From the NCBI GenBank assembly GCA_012845835.1, contig JABAKD010000011.1, positions 6,448,381-6,512,380 of the forward strand: a DNA stretch of 64,000 bases, written 5' to 3'. The position numbers and the translations under genes were made by a program. The stretch is from Undaria pinnatifida (lineage: Eukaryota > Sar > Phaeophyceae > Laminariales > Alariaceae). Positions 1 through 11,200 of this stretch are shown here, piece after piece (within the stretch, counting starts at the first letter, position 1; every line of letters starts with the position of its first letter). The notes below the pieces were generated by a model that saw nothing but the letters and a program-made list of their open reading frames with translations, made no database searches and was not told where the DNA came from.

Positions 1-2232
1 TTAGAAATACGAAAAGCGCAACCAGATTGTGAACAATTTCCACGGCTTACCAGGTAGGTATTACCATTTTTTTTTCGGGGGGGAGGAGAATACACAAACG
101 AAAACGAGGCTATAGATTCCCCCCCACACCTCGTAATGGTGAGGCCAAAACGCTTCATTGCAACATGTACAACACTGTGAGAATGGAGCTTACAACCATG
201 AAAAAGCTCGAGAAAGGGTGTGTCTACCTACGGTATGCCAGTATGAGTAGCGATTGCCCTTCGTGTATGAACGCGCAACCAGATTTTAAACAATCCCATT
301 TTTGCCTGGGTACACCAAGCAAAAATCATACATGTTACATCAGATAATCTGTAACCAAAATTTGTACCGGCAGGTTGTTACATGGTATTGCCAAAAAACA
401 AGAATGTGACATTCCGACGATTTTACGATATTTTGGATCAACACCTTTGCAACTAGAAACTCTTTTTTTGTGAAAAAAAAATACTTGACGTTAGTATAGG
501 GAGGGGTTTGGGGGCTCTAAAGGGGGTATTAAGGAGTTCCGTCCCGAAAATTCAGTTTTTTTTTCGGCCAAAAAAGGCTACCTCTCTGTCGTACCCCGCG
601 TCAGAGTAACGCTTTTGCTATTGCTGCAAACAGCATGTCCCACACTTTATTAAACTCCAAGTATTTCGTCCCCCAACAAGATTAATTGTGCGGTAGTTAG
701 TTCTTAAGGGCTATAGCGATCGAAGGCTAGCTATTTGTTTTTTTTCCCCCATCCGCCAGAGGATTAAAAAACGAAAAAAAGCTAGCTACGGCAGCACCAT
801 CAACAACAGCACACGCAGCAGCACCAACACCACACACCACCACCAACAGCAGCACCAGCACAAGCAGCACAACAGCGCCATCCCGATCACGGCCGGGCCA
901 CCAAATGGGACGACGGGACAAGCCTAGGCTTAATCCTGCTAGCGCAACGCACTATCTCTAACCAAAATTGTACCGGCAGGTATTACATGAACACACTCCA
1001 CTTCTTTCTTAACAGCAGCATACTTCGTATTATCTTGCACGCCATCCATAACAAATTCTGGACGCAAGAAACTCGTGATATACTCACTGCCGCGCCCGTC
1101 CCCATTTCCGCATTGCCCTATATGCGACGGGCCCTTCCCTCTTCTCCTTCCCAACCCCCGGTCAAAAATCGATGACGATTTCTCAAAGCAGTCACCATGC
1201 AAACGCCCTCACAGACTCATAACCACTGGACGCGTCAAGCAAGCGAAATCGTCGCACAAAATACATTCTCGCGGACAGAAAAGAAGACAGAAATCGGGGG
1301 ATTCTACACCACAACCAGCGTTGGACTGAATCGTCCCCCCCCCCGCCCCCTTCGGGCAAGCGAGATCGTCGCACAAAATACATTCTCGCGGACAGAAAAG
1401 AGCACAAAAATCGGGGGATTCTACACCACAACCAGCGTTGGACTGAATCCTCCCCCCCCCCCGCCCCCTTCTTCCCCGGTCGTTCGGAACATAGAATGAA
1501 CAAACACATGTCTCTCTGTAAGGTAGCCTCCCCCCCCCCCCTCCCCCCATTTCCCCCCCCCCCCTTCCCTCTCACCGGAACGAACAAAAACCACCTATTT
1601 TTTCTCGGTGGTCTTCCGCCCCTCCCCCTCCCCCCTCCCCCTCCACAAAACCAACAAAAACCACCTCTCTTGTCTCGTTACCCCCTCCACAGAACGAACG
1701 AAAGCCACCTCTCTTAGCTCGGTAAACAGAAACCAACAAAATCCACCTCTCTTCGGTCGGTGGCGCCCATGACAAACTTTCACGACTGACTGACTGACTG
1801 ACTGACTTCACTCCGCTCCGCTCCCCCTAACGTCTATGTCCAACATTCGCGCTCCAAGAGCCCCTCGCAAAAGAGGGATCGCTTCGGGTGCTGAGGTTCC
1901 CGCTCGAGTCTCCGCTCTGTCGTTTACGGTTGGAGTCGGAGGGACAGCAATTAAATGCGGAGGGAGAGTCGTTAAAATTCGGAGGGATCTACAGCAGCGG
2001 GGGACGGGTCCCGATGGTGCCGGTATGTGCCAGCCCAATACATCGGCACTATATAGGGTACCGGCACTATTGGAAATAGGGCTACTGTAGAGAGTTACTA
2101 TGCTAATAGAGAGTTCCACTCGTGCCCAGCGATTTCACCGGCACTATAAAGAACAGTGGCACTATTCAACCGGAACTATAGGGGGCACCCCACCGCTGCA
2201 TAATCTTTGGGGTCAAAGGGATAGCGGTCGGT
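1..2232. repeat. Left arm of a ~2.2-kb inverted repeat
   Basis: Near-identical in reverse complement to 25115-27232; the match starts at base 1, so the element continues outside the window. It holds no convincing gene. Inside are a 117-base tandem duplication (1241-1357 and 1358-1474) present only once in the other arm, C-rich tracts, a GACT tetranucleotide run (1785-1806) and a terminal MITE-like unit. The long frames in it are mirrored in the other arm simply because the DNA is duplicated. Confidence 0.93.
2006..2191. mobile_element. MITE-like element (TIR family), copy in the left arm
   Basis: Starts GGGTCCCGATGGTGCCGGTA and ends AACTATAGGGGGCACCC, imperfect terminal inverted repeats. Internal GGCACTATTCAACCGG is shared with the copies at 18783 and 19067. 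Confidence 0.6.
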
Positions 2233-3440
2233 AAAATCGTCGTTAGCTAATCCAGCAGCCCGGGTCGCCGCGTGCGAAGGGCTCGTTCTACGGTAGCCCC
2301 CCCCAACTAATCTTACTACGGTAGCCCCCCCCAACTTTTCTTCAACGAAATCGCCGGTTTTGAACCCATCTCCCGGCCGCATCTCCCAAAATGCGGTACC
2401 TCTCGCCACCCCGACGTCATCGTTCGATAGTCCGTTGCCAACAAGAAATATATAGTGAAAGGTATTGTTTCCATAGCTTCCTTCCGCGTGTCGAGCAGCC
2501 AAGAAACGTTCGTTAAAAAAAAAAAAAATGATGATTTGGGGGGGGGGGGGCGGTTACCGTAGAATCAGTCGAAGGATGTTGCAACCGTCCGTTTATCATC
2601 GTCAACTTTTTTCTCTGAAGCTCCGGAAGGGCTAATGTTAAGACAACACAAACTGATCTCAATTATGAATAACAGAAACCAACATCCGTCTAGGATTTGG
2701 GGAAAACGTCAGGAAAGTCGCAGAGTTCATCGCCCAGCTGCGTTCCAGCGATTGAACCCGGACCAGCGTCCTCCGTTCCTTCGTGTCTGAGCGCGCCTGC
2801 CGTCACATCTTCGAGAAGTGGCATCCACAGGAAAACCTAGCAGCTTGGTCCTCCTCACCTCAAGGCTAAATTTGCACGCATTAATAGACGGGCCCCTACA
2901 AAATCCTTGCACTTGACTCTTGCCCCTCCACCGTTGCTCCGGACGGTTCCCCTCTAGGCGCAACACACTCCCCAACAATATCTAGACTGTGGAAAAATCC
3001 TGACTTTTTCAGCGGTTTGATCCGTGATATATGCTACAGAGTGTGGGTTGAACCGCTGCGCAGAAAAACCGCTTTGCACGGTTTCAACCGCGCAGAGTTA
3101 TGATCCGCACGGAGCGGAGCGTTTTTTTTTATAACGTCACGGAGCGGATATTCGCACGTCGGGAAACTCGCGGATTATTGCGGAGTTGGGTATATTCGCC
3201 CTTGAAAATGTCACGGAGCGGAGCGGATTTTTTTAAGTGTGTTACGGAGGGGATCTGATCGGATATCTGCTGGTGGGAAAAGTCACGGATTGTCACGGAG
3301 TGGATATTCGCCGCTACAAGTGCCATGGAGCGGTGCGGTTTGATCGAACCGCTCCGTACAAAACCGCTCCGCGGGTAAATCATCACTCCGTACACATCCA
3401 CCTGAAAATTACGAACATGGATGGGCTGGTTTTCGCACGC
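2233..3440. other. Intergenic, with short GGAGCGG-type repeats
   Basis: No gene seen. From 2990 to 3400 the motif CACGGAGCGGA recurs at least five times, followed variably by TATTCGC or a T run, with inverted AACCGCTCCG copies near the right end. The frame at 2176-2502 on the minus strand overlaps the repeat arm and is not convincing. Confidence 0.5.
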
Positions 3441-3454
3441 CTGATTTCACCTCC

Positions 3455-3975
3455 ATTATTATCGTTATCGTTATCGTTGTCGTTATCGTTATCGTTATCG
3501 TTATCGTTATCGTTATCGTTATCGTTATCAACGTTTGAGTCATCCCACGGTAGGGGTTGCAGTTTTTGCGCCAAAAAGTCCCTGGGCGATTGAGTTCCTC
3601 ACGTGAATAACTGCCGGTCAATGAATTAATTTCCCGAGTACATATTGTTTTAGGACTAAGGCATAGAGGCTTGGTCGGGTTGTGCGAACGAATGCCTTTC
3701 AAGACATTTTTCGGGTGAGATATTGGGTTTCTTATGTGAGGAGTGATGGGACTTTCGACTGCAACCCTACCGTGGGATGGCTCGTTTTGGGTGTTTCGGT
3801 TGGATAACAATAATTATCGATATCGATATCGTTATCGTCATCAACGTTTTGGGTTTTTCGGTTCGGTAACCATAATTATCGTTATGGTTATCGTTATCGT
3901 TATCGCTATCAACGTTTTGGGTTTTCGGTTCAGTAACAATAATTGTCGTTATCGTTATCGATATAATTTTGGCCT
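3455..3975. repeat. (TTATCG)n hexanucleotide tracts
   Basis: About a dozen TTATCG units at 3457-3530 and shorter blocks at 3810-3845, 3870-3912 and 3935-3965, separated by copies of CAACGTTTTGGGTTTTTCGG. The open frames here (DNDNDN, RYRYRY) are simple-repeat translations. Confidence 0.85.
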
Positions 3976-4439
3976 CATTGTACACCGAACGTTTTTAGTT
4001 TCGATATTGAACACTAAACGTAGCACTCGCCGCCTCGGTTGCAAGAGCAACAACTTTGCACGATGCGCGCAACTTTCCGAAAGATACTCGGTCTACGGAA
4101 TACTCTCGATTTTTCGCCCACGAATCTTTCAGAGCCCGAATCGCTGGCCATACCAGCAGGATGCAGCCACGCACCCACAGGCCAACTATTGGCGTCTGTG
4201 TAGATGATGCTAGGCCTCCAGCTCTCACATGAAGTGCGGGTGATGAATCTTCCATCACTCGTCTTCCTCCGATAATAACCGCCTGCAAATGTGGAACTCC
4301 TTTTTTGGTCCCCAGGGGATGATCGTTTATCGCCCCCGGTGCCCCGGCCAACTTTATGTATTTTTGTATAATTCACTGCAACGAGGTTGTTACAACGATC
4401 GGCCGCCAACGTTAGCGGCATTTTTTATCTTCATACATA

Positions 4440-6850
4440 TCTATCTCTAAACACTCGACGTTGATATCAAACCTTCGGCGTATGCGCTTGACTATCGATC
4501 CAAAGGACCAGACTGCAGCATGACTCGCGAGAGTCCTTACCCTTATGCCGACTTGATCTCGGTGCGCGTAGTAGGAGCTATTTTTGCTTGTTACTCACGA
4601 CAACGGGAGGCAATTATTTTCAAGACATCACGACGGCTGACCACCACTTTTATCGTAATTACTTCTCGTCATCTATTTCTATCTGCATGCACTCGACAAA
4701 GGTTTCAAAACCTCCGGCGTACGTACGCTTGTACCAAGTCTCGGAGCTCGGTTGTAGCACTCGACACGCGCGATTATTTTCCCTTGCCCCACAACATTTA
4801 CCTCGGCGCGTCGCAGGATTTTTTTGTTATATAACGCGCGAGAACGGAGCGATTACCGCTATAATTGACCACCAACGTTATCGCCATTATATAATTATGT
4901 GCCCTCTGCACGCTCGATAACTACTAAACTTCAAACCTCCGGTGTGCACCCTTGTATCGAGTCGCGGAGTCCGATTGCAGCATAACACGCGCTTAATTAT
5001 GCACCCCTGCCGACATTTATCGCGGCGTCGGAGCTTTTTTCGCTTGAAGTCACGAACACGGCCATTTTATTATTTGGTCGGTCTTAACGATACGTACAGC
5101 ACTTCAGACTTTGATGAGATCTCGACATTTTACCGAAATCTGCGAGGATTGAATCTTCACAAGTACGAGCCCCAGTTGGCTCGCAAAACAATCGTCCACC
5201 CGGCACAGAACCGTCACTACGGCAGCAACGCTCGCGGAAGATACCAACGTGTGGTTGTCCCCCTGGAGTCGGCCTTACTCGTCGGCAAGTGTCGGTGCCT
5301 TGGGGAGTAACATCCATCACCAACCCGTCGCGCTACAACGCCTAACGTGACAAAAGTCTAAGCTATTGCCGTCGGCGAGCTCGTTCTGGCCGGCCGCCTC
5401 GGTGCGGTGACCTTGTCAACTCGACGACGAGAGCTCAGAAGCCCGCTGCGCCTTCTGCGATTAGCCATGACGTGCCAAGATGACCTTGGGAGCGACCCTG
5501 CTTGTATCCTCGTGCGCTCGCGAGTGGTAGCACCGCTCGAACGGTGCCGCTGCCCGATCCTCTACACACTTGTACCTAATTTGTAGTTTTTTCACTTAAG
5601 AATAAAAATGAAAAAGTTATTAATGGCTAATTTTTCCGGGGGGTGATTTTTTTTTCAAGGTTTTTCCTGAAATATTCTCGGGAAAAACCGAAAGTTTCGG
5701 TAAACACCGAAATAAAATAGCTTCGTGTATACGAACGATCCTCTTACGGCAAGTTACCACCATGTATCCCTGCGCAGTCAACGGTGCCGTCAAAGCTCTG
5801 CCGTGCACGCTTGTATCGAGCCGAGGAGCCTGATTGGAGCACGGCACGCGCTCGATTCCTTATCCTTGCGAGCGTGGGGAATTTAGCCTCGACTCACGAG
5901 AACGTGATGAATGAGTACGACAATTGCCCGCAAACGTTAGCGACATTTTGTCTTCATGTATCCCTATTGTTATACGGCTTAGTTTGGGTAAGCTATTGGT
6001 TAACCTTTTGCAAGTGGTCAAACGGACTAATACCCCACTAATTCCTTAACAAATGGCGTCGTCAACAGAGCATGGGTTTTTTGGGTCGTGGGTTCGATCC
6101 CCACCATCCACAATAATAAACTTTTCAGATTTTCCCCATGTCGAACTTGAAAAAATATTCTCCCCGGTATGCCCAGGAAATGAAACGACTTGGATATAGA
6201 CAGGTCCGCCGTATATCCGGCCGACCTGCTATCCCGCTGTTTCAGGGGGGGAGAGTGTTTTATAAGGCTTAGTTCGGGTAAGCTATCGGTTAACCAGTTG
6301 CAAGTGGTCAAACGGACTAATACCCCACTAATTCCTTGACACTATACACTCGACAATGATCCACCATACCTCCGGCGTGTACGCTTGTGTCGAGCCGCGG
6401 AGGAGGTCGATTGCAGCATGACACGCGCGATTCCGCGTCCTTGCCGACGACACTTATCGCGGCGTAGGAGCTTCTTCTGCCTAAACTTACGAGAAGGTGA
6501 ACGGTGCGACGAGTGACCACCAATGTTTGGCCCCTTTATAACTTCATTTTTCTATCTACATTCACCCATACCGTCAAACCTCAGGCGTACACGCTTGTAT
6601 CGAGCTGCGGAGCATGATTGCAGCACGGCATGCGCGATTACTTATCCTTGTATCACCAATCATCGTGGCGTGGGACCTATTGACTCAACTGACGAGAACT
6701 TCACGGGTTCGATGATTGACCACCAAAACGTTAGAGCACCTCTGTACGTTGCTCGACAATGACGTGAAACCAGAGCTCGATTGCAATAAGTTACACGCGA
6801 TTCCTTATTATTTTCTGACGCGCACGCTGCGGTTAGGGCGTGGTAGGAAA
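4440..6850. repeat. Degenerate ~220-base tandem array
   Basis: Diverged units share CGGCGTACACGCTTGTATCG, then CGGAG...GATTGCAGCA, ACACGCGCGATT, TTATCGCGGCGTAGGAGC, and GACCACCAACGTTA. Recognisable unit starts lie near 4480, 4717, 4938, 5797, 6372 and 6583 (spacing about 213-235 where adjacent). The array is interrupted at 5070-5770 and by the miniature element at 5969-6346. No gene seen. Confidence 0.75.
5969..6346. mobile_element. Miniature LTR-like element with tRNA-like core, copy A
   Basis: Two ~80-base direct repeats (about 5969-6053 and 6259-6346) each start TGTT and end CCTTRACA, sharing GGTCAAACGGACTAATACCC. Just inside the left repeat, 6054-6110 reads AACAGAGCATGGG and GTGGGTTCGATCCCCAC, a perfect tRNA T-arm (5-base stem, 7-base loop) resembling a tRNA-Lys 3' half. 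No coding capacity. It resembles a terminal-repeat retrotransposon in miniature, or a SINE bounded by terminal repeats. Confidence 0.6.
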
Positions 6851-6892
6851 GGTATATACACGCACTCAAGACTTGTATGCAGCCTCGTATGG

Positions 6893-7146
6893 ATATAAAA
6901 ATTAAAATACACTCCAGCTGTGAGATCGAATATTTTGTCGAAACTCATCTTTGCAAGCTGTGTGTGATACTCCGATCGCGCGTATTACGGGTAGTGTGTC
7001 CTCATTAAGGATATAGGTCGGCGACTCCCCTTGCAACTACAGTGTACCTGGTAGCTATCAGGGTTAACAGGGTGATGTTAGACAGTCTGTGCGCGGAAAC
7101 TATAAAAAAAAACGTTTCTGAGGGGGACAAAATCTGACAAGCTGTG
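6893..7146 (-). repeat. Inverted copy of the 34.3/35.3-kb repeat
   Basis: From AAAATACACTCCAGCTGTGA to GGGGGACAAAATCTGACA, reverse complement of 34302-34540 and 35288-35526, with about nine in ten bases matching by eye. Confidence 0.85.
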
Positions 7147-7149
7147 GAA

Positions 7150-8200
7150 GGAAATGCACCAGAGCAGCCATTCCGTGTTGACCTCGTCTGGTTCTTGGTA
7201 CCCTCCACCGTTTTCGGCGGGAAGCTGGGAAAGCGCGGGCAGTAGTACAACATGGTATGCGCGTGTAGCTTGTCGTGAAAGCCGGGGAGCCGATCGGTGC
7301 TTCGCAATCGTCGTGGGTGGGACTACACCCACCCTGTCAGTTGTTGGAAAACTCAGTAAGGTCGACGTTTCTGATACAGCAGTAGTCTATACGTACGCAG
7401 GATGTAACGCAGGACCCCAAGAACTTTCAAACCTACAAGACGATGAAGGCAAACAGTCCGTCCAGGCCAGGCACACGAGCGCATTTCGGTTGTCGTTTGA
7501 CGTACAGCAGCAGCTGTAGCGTAAAAAACACGGGGAATGTACGAGTCCAGTGTCATCGAGCGCGTATAAAAGCCGGTAGGTGGCTGTCACAAATCTACCT
7601 CAAAATAGATCATTTTACCACACAGAAAGATGCTGCAACAGGGGTTTCAGCTACCTGGTGAGCTCGATTGGCATACCGGCGTGATTACTGCGAGAAAAGA
7701 GCGTCAGGGCCGGCAACAGGCAGCGTACTCCGCACAGAGTGGCAGCGCACAGCAGCAACGCACCAACCGCCACCACCAGAAGAAATCCCGCCGCGTTGTA
7801 GGGGCTGTCAGTATATACCCCCGCGGAAAATGAGATAAATTTAGCGCTATTTAATCGAACACCCTCATATAATGCTGGAACCACACTGCCGCCACAATGA
7901 CTTTCCCCGATTTCCATACTTTACTCTAGATAATAGTATAGATAGGTTGTAAAGGCGGCTTGTGGTGTTTGCCAATGACCCAATTTTAACCCTGAGTTTA
8001 CTAACCTACTCGTAGTAGCTTTTGTCGTTCGACATTTTTAGTCCGCTTTTAAACTCTGCAATCTGCAACCCACAGGACCACTACTGGTACAAAAGAAAAC
8101 ACAAACACAAACAACAGCTCGACACAAACCACAGCAGCACAACCAACTAATCGATTCCCAAGCAGCAGTGAACTTCTGTGTCCAAATCGCGCTCCACACG
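7150..8200. other. Upstream region of the lipase gene
   Basis: Open frames at 7154-7519 and 7443-7661 (plus) and 7651-7917 (minus) show no recognised motif. CAGCAG-rich sequence lies at 7710-7760 and 8100-8170 just before the lipase ATG. No core promoter element is assignable with confidence. Confidence 0.4.
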
Positions 8201-8202
8201 GC

Positions 8203-11200
8203 ATGTCACGAGACCCTCTTCAGCCCCCGCCTAGGGGCAGTGACGGAGATGGGCGAGGAGGGGAAAGCTCCTCTCTTTTGCCCGGCACGGCTGCCATGGC
8301 CGTCGCCGGCGCAGCAGCAGTTTCAGCGATGTCCGCTTCGACGAACGCTGCTGCTGCTGCTGCGGGACGATCATCGCGGTCGATCGGGGCCTCAGTGACA
8401 AGCGATGAAGCAACCGCCGAGAGGATCGACAAGCTGGCCGTGATGATAGGGGAGGTGGCGGACAAGATACTCAAGGACGTGAGCGACCGCATGCCGGGCC
8501 TCGAGGCGTGGACAATCAGCACTCTGGACACGATCTTCGCACCGCGGTTGGTGTTGAGGTGTGTGTGTGAAATTCGCGACATAAGTTCTCACCACACCCC
8601 AGCAGCAGCGATTTTTAGCGATCTGTGTTCCATCCACCCATGCTCGAGATCGCAGCTCTACTGTGGAAGGGGAGTATAGCCACGCTATGTGTTCGCGCGT
8701 GCGATGTGGATGGTGGGCTTCGCGGCGTGCGGGAGCAGCAGCTCGACTCACTCTGCACAATAACACCGCAGCAGCAGCGCAAAAAGTACAACAAATCAAG
8801 AAATCAAAGTTGTTGTAGTTGAACTTCGGTCCTTCTTTGCCGCTCTGCTTCTTTGTTGCAGTGTTGCAGTTAGTGCTGTAGACCACCCGACCCGAACTTG
8901 ACGAGATTTCGGAATTTTGAATTTTGGTTTGTGCTGTCAAATCACGTAGACCAAGATCCTCGTTATTCTGGTTATTTTGACTCCACCAGACCCCTGGTGT
9001 AACTGAGTTGTACCGCAATCGCGCACCAGAGTATCTCACGAGTACCTCGTCCGGTACTCGTAGCATGCCATACACCTGGTACTGCTGTAGGAGACCGGTG
9101 TTTTTGGGCGTGCCGAGGCATATTTTGGTCCGATCGTAAAGCTGTTAATAATCCTGGTACTACTGTACCTGGCCCTGCTGTTGCAATACCAGTTTGTTGT
9201 AGCTTTGGTGTGGAGGGGCGTTCTCGTTTCATGCTTACGAGTAGCTGTAGTCTTACGACCATAGAGACCCTCGCACGCCTACAATGCCGGGACGGAGCCC
9301 GTCCGGTTTTCACTCACCAGGCTGACATGGCGCGCGCCAGGCGCGAAGCGCCGTGAGGCGCGGAGGGGCGGCCAGCCACGGGGCCAAACCGCGGTCTCAT
9401 ACCTGGCATTTACGTATCATACCAGGTACGTAGCGTCTTTCGAATACTCTTGGCAAACATCAGTCCCACATCGCATCTGTACCTCGGACACAAGATGCGC
9501 CGAATGTCGGAAGGGTACCACGACAAGAATACAGTCCTCTAGTGGTGTGAGCACGCCGTATCATACCGTACGATTTGTATCGTGCTGCTCGCGTTTTGTG
9601 CAACTCCTTGGGTTGAAGCGCGAATCGTACGTGTAGTTCATCCATCCCGTAACAGCCCAGCCGGGTTGCTGGTGCGGCCGGCGCGGTAGTCGTCACGTAC
9701 TTCCCCTCTGAAGTCCCAAAGGGGTCAACGCGAGTAAAACACGCACACTTCAATCTCTGTCCTCCCCCTAGAGCGGCCTTGACGCCTGGTGGTAGCTGTG
9801 GTGGCGGTGACGGTGGCGGTGGTACTGGCGGCGGCGGTGGTGGTGGTGATGGCGGCGGCGGTGGTGATGGTGGTGGTGGCGGTGGCGGTGGTGTAGGGTA
9901 TTTTTCAGTAGTCCGAATTTCGTGCGCTCCGTGAACGCGCTCGGGTGCGACGGATTGTTCTTGTCTTGTGTGCCGGAGTACCAGGTACACAGATACATCT
10001 CCCCACAACAATCGCTATCAGTACACCACAGTACACAGTAGTACCTGTAGCAGACTGCAGTACCTTCCTAGCAGGTGCATTCAAGCTGCGAGACAGGACG
10101 CAAGTCGTATGTTGATCATTTTATGTCGTGTGATTTTTTCAGATGTCGTGTGATTTCTTACAAGTTTCAACATTCAAAATCTGTTTTGATATCCTTGTTT
10201 GCCGCCCATTGCTGCCGCCATCCGCTTTCTCCCGGTACTATTGTTTAACGTACAACAGTAGCGGCAACCTACAGAGTCAACACCGTATGGACATGATAGC
10301 AGTTGCACTTAGACGAAAACACTCGGTCTCACAGCTGCTGTCTTGTTAATAGCTTGGAAAAACATCTGCGTTCGAAATTTTTCCGATACTTCCGCGGAAT
10401 TTCCTTGCGCACGTGGGCCAGGCGGTGTCTCGGAGGCTTATTAACCGATTTACGACCCAACCTGTTTCCACGAAAAAATTTTGGTTCCGTACTTTACCAC
10501 ACAGCAGTATAGATAGGCTAAAATACGAAGGGTGGTGGTCGGGGAGGAGGCAACGCTAACCCCGACCAGAGCCCTAACCCTAACCCTAACCCTAAGGTTA
10601 TAACCCCAAGGTTATGGGAACCCTAAGGTTATCCGAAGGTTATGGGGTGACCCGTGGTTGGATGCGTTGGCTTCTGAAGTGCGGCCGTCCTGGATTCTGT
10701 GTTATGGCAGTCGTGGATGCTGTGTTTTGGAAAGACACAGCACACACATAATAACCCTAAGCTTATGGGAACCCTGAGGTTATCCGAAGGTTATGGGGTG
10801 ACCCGTGGTTGGATGCGTTGGCTTCTGAAGTGCGGCCGTACTGGATTCTGTGTTATGGCAGTCGTGGATGCTGTGTTTTGGAAAGACGCAGCACACACAT
10901 AATTTCCTTGTCTAAAAGCGTTAACTTGTTGCTGTTTGTTGTTGTTGTTCTCACGTTAACTCGCATAATCAATTCGGTGGTCGCGGGGCTGGCTCCAGTC
11001 ACTCTGTAGATATGTATTGGTGTCTCGCTTAAACGTTAGCTGGTACTAATTGCGGAGGTCCATAGCAACTAGAACCCATGACTTTTCGAAGTATACACTG
11101 TTCATAGAACCTACATACGAACATACAGTCCCCTGTTTTTAGTCACCGTAACAGTCTTGGCCCAAATATAAGCGACCTTTACATTGGCTTATAATTAGGA

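Noticed and set aside
1192-1587. 131-codon minus-strand frame and its mirror at 25539-26044
   Set aside because: Present in both arms only because the DNA is duplicated; Gly/Arg-rich from C-tracts, with a tandem unit inside and no protein-like pattern.
1808-2119. 103-codon frame conserved in both arms (mirror 25231-25542)
   Set aside because: Conservation follows from arm identity; much of it overlaps the MITE-like end, and several frames are open here.
4440-6850. CRISPR-like array
   Set aside because: Units are ~220 bases, highly diverged, without short identical repeats and unique spacers, and the genome is eukaryotic.
9460-10011. 183-codon minus-strand proline-rich frame
   Set aside because: Centre is a GGT/GGC simple repeat; flanks show no domain, and it lies in lipase intron 1.
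10571-10596. A true chromosome end
   Set aside because: The CCCTAA run is short, internal, and flanked by ordinary sequence on both sides.
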